Assembly: GCA_965230215.1 (NCBI GenBank)
Contig: CBDDKN010000001.1
Span: forward strand, 1,116,001 to 1,180,000
Source of the DNA: RFSX01 sp965230215
GTDB taxonomy: Bacteria; Bacteroidota; Bacteroidia; Chitinophagales; Saprospiraceae
Direction of reading: 5' to 3'
Length of the DNA: 64,000 nt
The notes under the pieces are model-generated. The model made no database searches and was not told the DNA's origin. It saw nothing but the letters and a program-made list of their open reading frames with translations. This document shows, piece after piece, positions 28,901-36,177 of this stretch. Both the position numbers and the translations under genes were made by a program. Each line of letters starts with the position of its first letter. Within the stretch, counting starts at the first letter, position 1.

Positions 28901-29020
28901 AATGAATTGAACATTCTTATCGATGCCCAGCTTTTCAAATTTGAGAGGATAAGAGATACAGAAATCAAGGCGCTCAATGCGCTCATAAAAGAGCAGATTG
29001 ATGACTTTATAAAATATTAA
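25949..29020 (+). CDS. Secreted BNR/sortilin-like beta-propeller protein
   Basis: A 1023-residue protein with a signal peptide (MKKLILNCLLLIITAPAVFA). The N-terminal 700 residues form a large propeller of BNR/VPS10-type repeats, with many Asp-box motifs of the form S-x-D-G-G-x-T-W (SEDKGKTW, STDGGDTW, SSDAGKTW, SYDGGETW, STDDGDNW). The C-terminal third (about 730-1023) is a beta-domain followed by a helical region. Such proteins are abundant in marine Bacteroidota and usually annotated as glycosyl hydrolase or WD40/BNR proteins, but catalytic activity has not been shown and none is claimed here. Its last 14 bases overlap the convergent LytTR regulator. Confidence 0.82.
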   Translation: MKKLILNCLLLIITAPAVFAQFNSEYIDKLEWREIGPYRGGRSCAVTGVPGENNLYYFGSTGGGVWETKDGGRSWKNISDGYFGGSVGAIAVAPSDHNVIYVGGGEKTVRGNVSYGYGVWKSEDKGKTWRQCGLEKSRHISRIRVHPEDHNIVYAAVMGNLFADSKERGLYKSTDGGDTWKQVLFVNSKAGAVDLIMDPNNPRIMYASSWNVRRTPHSLSSGGEGSAIWKSTDSGDTWENISENEGLPDGTWGISGIAVSPVNSDRIWAIIENDKGGVYRSSDAGKTWTKLNDSRSLRQRAWYYTRIYADPMDEDVVYVVNVSYHKSKDGGKTFRSYRAPHGDHHDLWIAPDNPKRMIIGDDGGAQISYDGGETWSTYRNQPTAQFYRVTTDNHFPYRIYAAQQDNSTVRIQSRTSGSSITEDHWEPTAGGESAHIAVDPEDDDIVYAGSYGGYLTRLNHRTDHRRAINVWPDNPMGHGAEDFKYRFQWNFPIFFSKHDPNKLYTASNHLHVSTDEGNSWQTISPDLTRNDPERLKSSGGPITQDNTGVEYYCTIFAVQESPVTEGLIWAATDDGLVHITRDGGTEWTNITPDSIPEWMMFNCIEPDPFDEAKCYLAGTRYKLGDFEPYIYKTEDYGETWSLITNGIEEEHFTRAVRADLKEPGILYAGTETGLYISTDDGDNWQSMQMNLPIVPITDIALKDNDMILATQGRGLWVLDDLDLVKQSLNFDGASSKLFRPESNYRMDGGQRKNPVGAGTNHYSGINVHFYLDSVDVEKDTISLSFMTLSGDTIRAFSNKAKEKSDKLSKLKEGANLFNWNMRHESAERFDGMVLWWGSLAGAEVIPGIYEVRLNINGQVQAEKFEILEDPRLEVDGSDYMEKYEFVMSINRKLSEAHTAIKNIRKLKSQMKDFLAIHNNEVIKQEVNNIDSLLTDIEKNLYQTKNRSNQDPLNYPIKLTNKLAHLNSLIQVGEFRPTQQMYDVRNELNILIDAQLFKFERIRDTEIKALNALIKEQIDDFIKY

Positions 29021-29720
29021 GCCGCTTCATAAGCATGGATTTATGAGCCCTGCTGATTGGAATTACCTTTTTTTCAATCAGCAAGGTGTTATCCTCTATA
29101 TCCTTGATTTTGGACAGGTTGACTATATAAGACCTGTGAACCTTTAGCAGTCTAGGGTGTGTAATCTTGTTATCCATACTTTTTAGAGTCCCATGTACAA
29201 CGTGGGTACCTAGAGTACTTACTACCTTGATGTAGTCGCCGACGTTTTCAAAATAGAACAACTCACTATAGGGAATTCGAACCAGCTTACCATCTGCTTT
29301 GATATAAATCTCCTCCGATTCACTAGATCTTTTTACAGCCGTAAGGTTGGATTCTTTGGAAATGGCCTTATCAACAGCTCTTGCAAATCTTGATTGTGTT
29401 ATTGGCTTTTTGAGAAAATCTGTCACATCATATTCAAAAGCCTCGAATGCATATTCTTTATTTCCCGTAGTAAGGATAACTTGAGGTAAAACAGGTAAGC
29501 GATCTAATAAATCGAAACCACTTAACTCTGGCATATTAACATCCAGAAATAATAAATCGATCTCATTCTTCTCTAGATACTCCAAAGCTTCAATAGCGCT
29601 CTCACAACTATGCACTAAATCGATAGAGTCATTTTTTGTACAAAGGTGTTCCAAGGCTTTTCGCGCCATTAACTCATCATCAACTATCAGTGATTTTAAT
29701 GACTTTACTTCTTTACTCAT
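29007..29720 (-). CDS. LytTR-family response regulator, output of the H-NOX phosphorelay
   Basis: A 237-residue two-domain regulator. The receiver domain (about 8-120) has the acidic pair VDDE, phospho-acceptor Asp60 in LFLDVNMPELSG, the TTGNKEYAFEAF switch region and KKP. The LytTR DNA-binding domain (about 138-237) has YIKADGKLVRIPYSELFYFENVGDYIKV and VHRSYIVNL. LytTR regulators bind direct repeats at promoters. It is the last gene of the minus-strand unit, two bases after the hybrid kinase gene, so it is the likely final acceptor of that kinase. Targets are unknown; the exopolysaccharide genes of the same unit are plausible. Confidence 0.93.
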   Translation of the reverse strand: MSKEVKSLKSLIVDDELMARKALEHLCTKNDSIDLVHSCESAIEALEYLEKNEIDLLFLDVNMPELSGFDLLDRLPVLPQVILTTGNKEYAFEAFEYDVTDFLKKPITQSRFARAVDKAISKESNLTAVKRSSESEEIYIKADGKLVRIPYSELFYFENVGDYIKVVSTLGTHVVHGTLKSMDNKITHPRLLKVHRSYIVNLSKIKDIEDNTLLIEKKVIPISRAHKSMLMKRLNIL

Positions 29721-29722
29721 TA

Positions 29723-31810
29723 TTACAATGTTTTTTTAAGATTTCTAAATGTATGCTCTAATGCGACTCTCTTATCAGCAATGTTAGCAAATAAGTTTTT
29801 TGAAATAGATATGGCTAGCTCTATTGAATCACATCGTTCTAAGGCTTCCCAAATAGTTACAATATCAGTCAAGCCCACAAGAGCATAGTTAGACTTTTGA
29901 GAATGAGCCAGTTTCTTTAGTGAATCCAGGTCTTGCTGCACAATAATGCTATCCAACTCTTCTAACTTCGAAGAATAAGACTCAAGAAATATCTCGAACA
30001 TTTCCAAAGCATACTGATAATCCTCAGAATAAAGCTCCATAAGATGTTTTGTATCCAAATGCTCTGAGTAAACAGAAGGAGTGACTCCTAAAACGTCTGG
30101 TGTCTCGACATCTTTAACCCTGTAGCTGATAAGCTTATCTTTGAGCATGTCAGGTATAAATGGCTTGATAATAAAATCATCAACACCAGAATCAAATGCC
30201 TTCTGCTTTTCTTGAGGCATCGTACTTGCGGATAAGGCGATGATCTTTATTTTTGATAATTCGCCTTTCATCTTCCTAATTGTTCGAGTAGTTTCAAATC
30301 CGTCAAACTCTGGCATTTGAAGGTCCATAAATATTAAGTCATATTCATTGTGCTTCAGGTACTTCAAAGCCTCTAGCCCATTATGTGCAATATCATAATC
30401 TACTTGCCAATTTTGAAGAAGTTTGGATATATATTTCTGGTTGACAATATTATCTTCAGCTACCAATACCCTATGGCCTTTCAGTGAAATACTTTTCTCA
30501 GATAAGCCAATCGAACCTGCTTCATTTACAACGGGTGCCTTAAGAATTGTAAGATCAAATGAAAAAACAGATCCTTCACCCAACTTAGAATCAACTTTTA
30601 TCTGGCCACCCAATAAGTTAACAATTTTATTAGCGATATTGAGACCCAATCCAGTACCCCCGTATTTGACACGAATCTCCTTATTGGCTTGACGGAATGA
30701 CTTGAATATCACATCGATTTCCTCCGCCTTGATCCCTATACCAGTATCAGACACCTGAAATCTAATAATCAACTTATCAGTATCTTCATTTACAAGCGTT
30801 GCAGCTAACTCTATATATCCCTTTTGAGTAAATTTCTCAGCATTACTAAGCAGGTTTACTATAACCTGCGATAGGAGTTTATCATCTCCTAAAAGTTTCA
30901 ATTTTAACCTTGTATCGATTTCCTTTTTGAATCGGATATTTTTATCGAGAGTCTTCGATTCAAAAATGTTAAGCATATTCCCAAACAGTGTCTCCAGGTC
31001 AAAAACACGATTAACGGGGATCATCTTACCAGCATTGATTTTAGAAAAATCAAGTACATCTGAAATCAGTGAGAGTAATAATTCCGACGAGCTCGACAAT
31101 ATATTGACATACTCCTTCTGCTCAACGTTTAATGATGTATCGCCTAAGAGATGTGTCATACCCAGAATTGCATTTAAGGGTGTCCTAATTTCATGACTCA
31201 TATTGGCCAGATAAGCCTTCTCCGCCTCCTCAGACTCTTCTGCCTTCTTCCTTGCCTTTATCAACTCCTCCTCAAGCATCTTACGTTCTGTAATATCTCT
31301 GGCAACAGCAGAATACACACGTTCACCACCTTCATTAAACATGCGCATTACATTCTGCCCTATCCACCTTATAGCTCCATCTTTCTTGACAATCTTGAAC
31401 TCCAGGTAACTGGTGTCAAGATTTTGATCCCTCATATCTATGTAAAAGTTATAGATCTTGTCGGCAGAACTCTTCTCAACGAAATCGAAAAAGTGCTTGC
31501 CTAAAATTTCATCTTTCGAATATCCAAACTGCTCAACTGCGAAGGGATTAACCATTTGGAAATATCCGTTTTCATCTACAGTATATATTATATCCTTTGC
31601 ATTCTCTACAAGGATCTTATATTGCTGCTCCTTAGCTATCAATTGTCTTGTGCGCTCCTCGACAAGCGCTTCCAAGGAATCATTTAATGCCTTAAGCTCA
31701 GTATTGGCATTATATAGCTCCAATGCTTTTGCTTCAAGGATCCGTTCAGCTTCCTTCCTCGCCTGACGCTCTCTTGCAAGTTTGTTCCGTAATAATTGAA
31801 TTGCGTCCAT
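29723..31810 (-). CDS. PAS-containing hybrid histidine kinase with receiver and Hpt domains, partner of H-NOX
   Basis: A 695-residue soluble kinase with no membrane span. Order: N-terminal coiled coil (about 1-60), PAS/PAC domain (about 62-178), and HisKA with phospho-His206 in SHEIRTPLNAILG. Then come HATPase (N box NLLSNAEKFT, DTGIGI, GGTGLGLNI), a receiver domain (about 445-570, Asp496 in FMDLQMPEFDG) and an Hpt domain (about 590-690, His636 in AHSQKSNYALVG). All phosphotransfer residues are present, giving a His-Asp-His relay that can pass phosphate to Asp60 of the neighbouring LytTR regulator. It lies three bases after H-NOX; by analogy with other H-NOX/kinase pairs the heme protein should control its autophosphorylation. 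The PAS domain may add a second signal. Confidence 0.93.
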   Translation of the reverse strand: MDAIQLLRNKLARERQARKEAERILEAKALELYNANTELKALNDSLEALVEERTRQLIAKEQQYKILVENAKDIIYTVDENGYFQMVNPFAVEQFGYSKDEILGKHFFDFVEKSSADKIYNFYIDMRDQNLDTSYLEFKIVKKDGAIRWIGQNVMRMFNEGGERVYSAVARDITERKMLEEELIKARKKAEESEEAEKAYLANMSHEIRTPLNAILGMTHLLGDTSLNVEQKEYVNILSSSSELLLSLISDVLDFSKINAGKMIPVNRVFDLETLFGNMLNIFESKTLDKNIRFKKEIDTRLKLKLLGDDKLLSQVIVNLLSNAEKFTQKGYIELAATLVNEDTDKLIIRFQVSDTGIGIKAEEIDVIFKSFRQANKEIRVKYGGTGLGLNIANKIVNLLGGQIKVDSKLGEGSVFSFDLTILKAPVVNEAGSIGLSEKSISLKGHRVLVAEDNIVNQKYISKLLQNWQVDYDIAHNGLEALKYLKHNEYDLIFMDLQMPEFDGFETTRTIRKMKGELSKIKIIALSASTMPQEKQKAFDSGVDDFIIKPFIPDMLKDKLISYRVKDVETPDVLGVTPSVYSEHLDTKHLMELYSEDYQYALEMFEIFLESYSSKLEELDSIIVQQDLDSLKKLAHSQKSNYALVGLTDIVTIWEALERCDSIELAISISKNLFANIADKRVALEHTFRNLKKTL

Positions 31811-31813
31811 TAA

Positions 31814-32353
31814 CTATTCCTTGGTGATCGTGAAAAGTACTTCAGATCCATCATCGCTTAGATTAGCAGTATCTACTGAAATGTCCTCACCATAATACTC
31901 AGCGGCTCCTTCAATTAAACCCAATGCGAGCATCGACATCTTCCTGTTACTTATATACTTCATTTCCATCTTTGAATCCTCCACTCTGTTTGTTTCAAAC
32001 TTTGGCAATTCTGCATCAGGGTATAATTTTAAAACCTCAACATGAATATGCTGGTCAATTGATTCAAGAAACTTGAATGTATTTCCCGCATCTGTAAAAA
32101 AGGTCGGATAAGATTTTACAAATCCATTCATCAAGTATCTTCCAAAAGTATAAAGTAGTTTGTCAATTGGAATCTCACTAATCTTATGCAGTTGGTACAC
32201 CAGTTGAACCATTTCACTATGGTCATATGTACCTATCGCAGTATACACACCACCCGATTTAAGATCGCTGGCCATAAGTATTTGCTCGGTTACCAAATCA
32301 CCAAACTTTTCCTCAACCATTTCTAAAAATTCTGTAAAAACAAGTCCTTTCAT
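31814..32353 (-). CDS. H-NOX heme nitric-oxide/oxygen-binding sensor protein
   Basis: A 179-residue stand-alone HNOB/H-NOX protein (PF07700 type). The proximal heme ligand is most likely His104 in QHIHVEVLKLYPDAELP, aligned with His105 of soluble guanylate cyclase. The YxSxR heme-propionate motif is intact (YISNR, residues 133-137). The N-terminus MKGLVFTEFLEMVEEKFG and GRYLMNGFVKSYPTFF also fit. Family members bind NO (some O2) and inhibit or switch a partner kinase or cyclase. The partner hybrid kinase starts three bases downstream and a polysaccharide synthase gene ends 18 bases upstream. Ligand preference cannot be read with confidence. Confidence 0.93.
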   Translation of the reverse strand: MKGLVFTEFLEMVEEKFGDLVTEQILMASDLKSGGVYTAIGTYDHSEMVQLVYQLHKISEIPIDKLLYTFGRYLMNGFVKSYPTFFTDAGNTFKFLESIDQHIHVEVLKLYPDAELPKFETNRVEDSKMEMKYISNRKMSMLALGLIEGAAEYYGEDISVDTANLSDDGSEVLFTITKE

Positions 32354-32371
32354 TTGTTTGTGATATTTAAA

Positions 32372-33691
32372 TTAAAAACCATTGATCTTGGCTTGATAAC
32401 TCGATTTGACCGGGTTCCAAACATCATCATAAGATTTTTTAAAAAAGAATTCATCAATATAAGCTTTGCTTCTGACGATCCTCAGATACAACCCAGTATA
32501 CAGGCTCATTAAAGGTAGGTATCTCCAAAGATATAACTCTTCACTACGCCTTTCAGAAAAAATATAAATACTTGTCATCTGAACAAAAGCCACAGTAAAG
32601 TATAAAGTTAAGTTCATGTATATTATGAAATTCAGCTGAGAAGTATAATTGATCAGTATATCAATGATATAAATCCACCATGTAAAATCAAGAATAACAT
32701 TGTAAAAAACATTTTCGAATAATGCAAAGAAATTACTCCAGCTGAATTCCTTACCTGGAAAATAAACATCCTTATGTTTACGCACTCTAAACCTAATAAT
32801 GGATTTATCCCACCTCAGCCTTTGCTTTGTTAGTACTTTAAACTTTGAGGGCGCATTGGTAAGGCATACAGCCTTGTGCGAGAATACCGTCTTGTATCCT
32901 GATTTGCGAATCTTCACTGTAATATCCCCATCCAAACCGGGGCCTATATCCCAGCCTCCTATCTTTCTTAGTGCTTCCATTTTGAAGGCACCAAAAGCAC
33001 CACTGATGATCTTATAAATTCCAAGATGAGAAGTAATTATACGGCCTATAGAGACTGTTTTTAGATACTCAATAGCCTGTAATTTTGAACAGAGGCTATC
33101 CTTGTAATTTCGGACCTTCACATTTCCTCCCACTGCTCCTATTGCATCGTCCATATAGAAAGGAATTATTACATTTTCTATGGCATCACAATCAAATGAA
33201 CAATCAGCGTCAAGGTGGACCACTATATTACCTTTGCAGTATCTTAGTGCAAGATTAGCAGCAGATGCTTTCCCCCCACGCATATCGTTCCTCAAAAAAA
33301 GGTCGATTAGCCCTAATTCCTCTAAGTTCTTTCCAATAATTGGCGTATCATCATCACTTCCATCATCAACAATAATAAGTTCAAAATTCTGATAGCTCTG
33401 TTCATCAAGAGACTTTGTCAATTTATACAAATGCTTCCCTTCGTTTTTACCTGGAATTATAATTGATACCAATGGATTTTCTGCAAACAACTTTCTACGC
33501 GCAAGATTCCAATTCTTTAATCTCTCCTCACGATTTAACCAGAAATAAATAGCTATTACAAAATCAATGAGTATATACCGTGTAAGTTCGAACATGATAA
33601 AATACCAGAAGACGCGAACAAATTTTCCAGGACCTGAAACATACCAGTAGTATATATACTCAGGTAGCACCTCATTGAGCACTACGACCAT
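32372..33691 (-). CDS. Membrane family 2 glycosyltransferase, putative exopolysaccharide synthase
   Basis: A 439-residue processive-type GT2 resembling PgaC, Alg8 and cellulose synthase cores. One or two N-terminal membrane segments (about 20-52) lead to the catalytic domain (about 72-300). Its motifs are VSIIIPGKNE, VDDGSDDD, HLDADCS (DxD metal site), GPGLDGDIT (general base region) and KQRLRWDKS (QxxRW acceptor/processivity motif). Three or four C-terminal membrane segments follow (about 320-425). Such enzymes polymerise a nucleotide sugar and thread the chain across the inner membrane. It overlaps the TackOD1 gene by one base, implying coupled production. The polymer is not known; the upstream dehydrogenase and glmS suggest amino-sugar uronic acids. 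Confidence 0.88.
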   Translation of the reverse strand: MVVVLNEVLPEYIYYWYVSGPGKFVRVFWYFIMFELTRYILIDFVIAIYFWLNREERLKNWNLARRKLFAENPLVSIIIPGKNEGKHLYKLTKSLDEQSYQNFELIIVDDGSDDDTPIIGKNLEELGLIDLFLRNDMRGGKASAANLALRYCKGNIVVHLDADCSFDCDAIENVIIPFYMDDAIGAVGGNVKVRNYKDSLCSKLQAIEYLKTVSIGRIITSHLGIYKIISGAFGAFKMEALRKIGGWDIGPGLDGDITVKIRKSGYKTVFSHKAVCLTNAPSKFKVLTKQRLRWDKSIIRFRVRKHKDVYFPGKEFSWSNFFALFENVFYNVILDFTWWIYIIDILINYTSQLNFIIYMNLTLYFTVAFVQMTSIYIFSERRSEELYLWRYLPLMSLYTGLYLRIVRSKAYIDEFFFKKSYDDVWNPVKSSYQAKINGF

Positions 33692-35016
33692 CAGTCTTCA
33701 ATTTGCTTAAGTTCGAAAATGACAGCTTCGTTTAAACTCTCTATATTATCTGATATTAACTTTTTGATATTATATGATATTAGATCATAAAGATTCTTAA
33801 TTGAATTATCATCATAAGCGAGAAGAAGAATACTAATATTCTTGTTGTGGTATGCCACCACATCTGTCATTTTAATGTATGTACTCAATATATCAGCGAT
33901 TTCAAAAAGAAGGTGTGTGTAGTTTTGATCGCTTAAGTTTTTTATCAACTGTGCAGGCATTCGAATATCCATCTCAAAAACCAAACCTTCCAAATGCTTT
34001 GATTTCAAAAGTTCATGGCTACGAATTAACTTATACTGCTCATGCTCATAAAACTGCTTATTGGCGAACAAAGCTCTACCCACAACCTCCTCCGTTCTAG
34101 ATTCTTTATGATTTAATACATATTCAATTCCATCAGATGTTAGCTCAAAAGATTTTATATCTATACTTGTCAGCTGATCTATTTTGTTTTCAAATCCACA
34201 ATCGACACACTTGGCTTTCATAGATGTCTCCTGGGATTTGTGGCTGCAAGCATTGCAATTGGATATCTCGGATGGTTTATCGTAATCAATACCAATATGC
34301 TTTAATTGCTTGTCACACTTGGGACAAACCAGCTTTCCATCATTTTTAAAATCGGATTCAGGACCGATATAGGCGCAACGAAAATGATGAACCAAGGATT
34401 CAAACTCGACATCTCTTGATCCACACTTACTACAGCATTCTGAGAAATTCAGATAGGAGGATTGGCAACTATAACATATATTGACTTTATCCACCAACAA
34501 TGAATCAATCAAAGACTTGTCTTCAAGTTTTTGTAATTCCTTCAAAGATTTCATCACATTGTGCTCCGGGTGGAAAACCTGATAGAAAGGATACGCATAT
34601 CCAACAGGAGAAAGTCTACCAGAACTTGGATCAAGGGAAATGTTCCTGGAATGAAGATAAGCCAGCATCCGGCGTATTGAGTTTTGCTCTCCATTATTAT
34701 GGTCTGCCCTCCTAGTCTGAGATATCCGCTCATTCAACTTCATGATTCGCGCCTCAAGCCCCGTAAGCTCAGATTCGTTATACTTTCCGTCACAAAATGC
34801 AATCAATTCTCTTTTACGCGTGAATATGGGTATCAGGTAGCAAGTCTGAGTGGCACGGACCTGATACATCATTTCTATATTATCCAATATCAAAGCATCA
34901 AAGCAATCAATCAAATCAGTGGTCAATTTATTCATGGATTTGAACACACCAATTTTGAAACCACCAAGGTGAATGGTTTCAGGATAAGCAGTTGCAGACA
35001 GCCTTTGTAATGCCAT
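33691..35016 (-). CDS. TackOD1 zinc-ribbon protein with degenerate GGDEF-like C-terminus
   Basis: A 441-residue soluble protein. The centre (about 110-300) matches TackOD1 (Thaumarchaeal output domain 1, Pfam): Cys pairs at 181/184, 195/198, 231/234, 254/257 and 270/273, with the hallmark FRCAYIGPESDF and CPKCDKQLKHIGIDYDKP. The last 105 residues (about 335-441) follow the GGDEF fold pattern: VFEMDIRMPAQLIKN, then ILSTYIKMTDVVAYHNKNISILLLAYD, where 'VVAYHNKNISILL' replaces 'R..GGDEF..LL'. It should therefore not make cyclic di-GMP. Residues 1-100 are unassigned. The location between HlyD-like and GT2 genes suggests a regulator or scaffold of the polymerase. Both domain calls rest on pattern recognition only. 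Confidence 0.72.
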   Translation of the reverse strand: MALQRLSATAYPETIHLGGFKIGVFKSMNKLTTDLIDCFDALILDNIEMMYQVRATQTCYLIPIFTRKRELIAFCDGKYNESELTGLEARIMKLNERISQTRRADHNNGEQNSIRRMLAYLHSRNISLDPSSGRLSPVGYAYPFYQVFHPEHNVMKSLKELQKLEDKSLIDSLLVDKVNICYSCQSSYLNFSECCSKCGSRDVEFESLVHHFRCAYIGPESDFKNDGKLVCPKCDKQLKHIGIDYDKPSEISNCNACSHKSQETSMKAKCVDCGFENKIDQLTSIDIKSFELTSDGIEYVLNHKESRTEEVVGRALFANKQFYEHEQYKLIRSHELLKSKHLEGLVFEMDIRMPAQLIKNLSDQNYTHLLFEIADILSTYIKMTDVVAYHNKNISILLLAYDDNSIKNLYDLISYNIKKLISDNIESLNEAVIFELKQIED

Positions 35017-35112
35017 AATTTTTAAATCTAGAACTATACGAATTTCATAAGAAGCAGCTCAAGGATCAGGATATTTCGATTTTTGGGATGTATGCTTCGT
35101 TTTTCAGCAGAA

Positions 35113-36174
35113 TCAAGACAGAATTTGGTATAGGAAACCAAACCTTGGTTTCCTGACAGCGACTTCCATCTTATAATATTGTTTCCATGCAGAAAAATCA
35201 GATTGATTATATGGTAAGATCTCCGCAACCACATTACGTTCTGTAGGCTCGTACTTTTTTTGAAACTCTGAAGGCAACGCATATGTGCTCACCTGAAACT
35301 TATCGATTAAGCCCATCGTCGAGGATCCATCAGGAAAATCGATTAAAACCATATCTCCTGTCTTAAGGTCATTAATCTCGAAGGGATCAAAATATGTTTG
35401 CACCTTTACATCTGCCATATTATGAATCGTAAGAAATTCATCCTTCTCATAACAAATCTCATCTACACTGTAGAAAATATCACTGACCATTCCCTCAGTA
35501 GTGGCAATAAAGTACTGCAATTGTTCATACCTGCTAAATCTTTCAAATTGTAATGAGTTGTATTGATTATTTACTCCATTCAACCTTGACAGCATCAGCT
35601 TTAGAAGTTTAAGATTTTCAGTTTCATGCTGTATTTCATTACTGGTTAGCTCTACATCATTCTTATTGCGCAGGTAATCATCATATATATCATGCACACC
35701 TTGCATCATAAAGCCTTCAAGCTCAGTTGAATTATGCATCAGCATGGATAGTTGTTTCTGTAACTTGTCAATCATCAACTCAGCCATGCGTATTTTAATC
35801 AGCAGATCTTGCTTTGATTTGACAATCCAGTCAACAGGCTTATTCAACTCAAAGCTATGATCACTTCCTGTGTTATCAAGAATCATATAACTGAATAGCG
35901 TATCACCAATCGTTACTTGCTCACCTTTATTGATATATATATCAGATACTCTGATATCGTAAGAAAAACTAATTTTCTGCTTCGGAACCACAACCTGACC
36001 CTCAGCTGAAATAAATAGCAATGAATTGGATATACGGCTGATTAATAGAATCATCAAAATCAAAGCAATGGCCAGATAAACGATCCTGCTCTTATTGACT
36101 TTCGGCTTATTTAATTCCGGTTCTTTCAGAACCTTTATAAATTTTTTCTCTTCTCTGAGTTTAAAAGGTTTCAT
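35113..36174 (-). CDS. HlyD-family periplasmic adaptor (membrane fusion protein) of the polysaccharide machine
   Basis: A 353-residue inner-membrane-anchored protein: a cytosolic basic N-terminus, one membrane span (about 30-52), and a lipoyl-like half (ISFSYDIRVSDIYINKGEQVTIGDTLFSY). A helical hairpin follows (about 115-225), then a second lipoyl half and a beta-barrel segment (DVKVQTYFDPFEINDLKTGDMVLIDFPDGSS). This is the HlyD/Alg44-like layout without a visible PilZ domain. The family bridges an inner-membrane pump or synthase to an outer-membrane partner; here GT2 and the TolC-like protein are adjacent. It lies three bases after the TolC-like gene and 96 bases before the TackOD1 gene. Confidence 0.83.
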   Translation of the reverse strand: MKPFKLREEKKFIKVLKEPELNKPKVNKSRIVYLAIALILMILLISRISNSLLFISAEGQVVVPKQKISFSYDIRVSDIYINKGEQVTIGDTLFSYMILDNTGSDHSFELNKPVDWIVKSKQDLLIKIRMAELMIDKLQKQLSMLMHNSTELEGFMMQGVHDIYDDYLRNKNDVELTSNEIQHETENLKLLKLMLSRLNGVNNQYNSLQFERFSRYEQLQYFIATTEGMVSDIFYSVDEICYEKDEFLTIHNMADVKVQTYFDPFEINDLKTGDMVLIDFPDGSSTMGLIDKFQVSTYALPSEFQKKYEPTERNVVAEILPYNQSDFSAWKQYYKMEVAVRKPRFGFLYQILS

Positions 36175-36177
36175 GGA

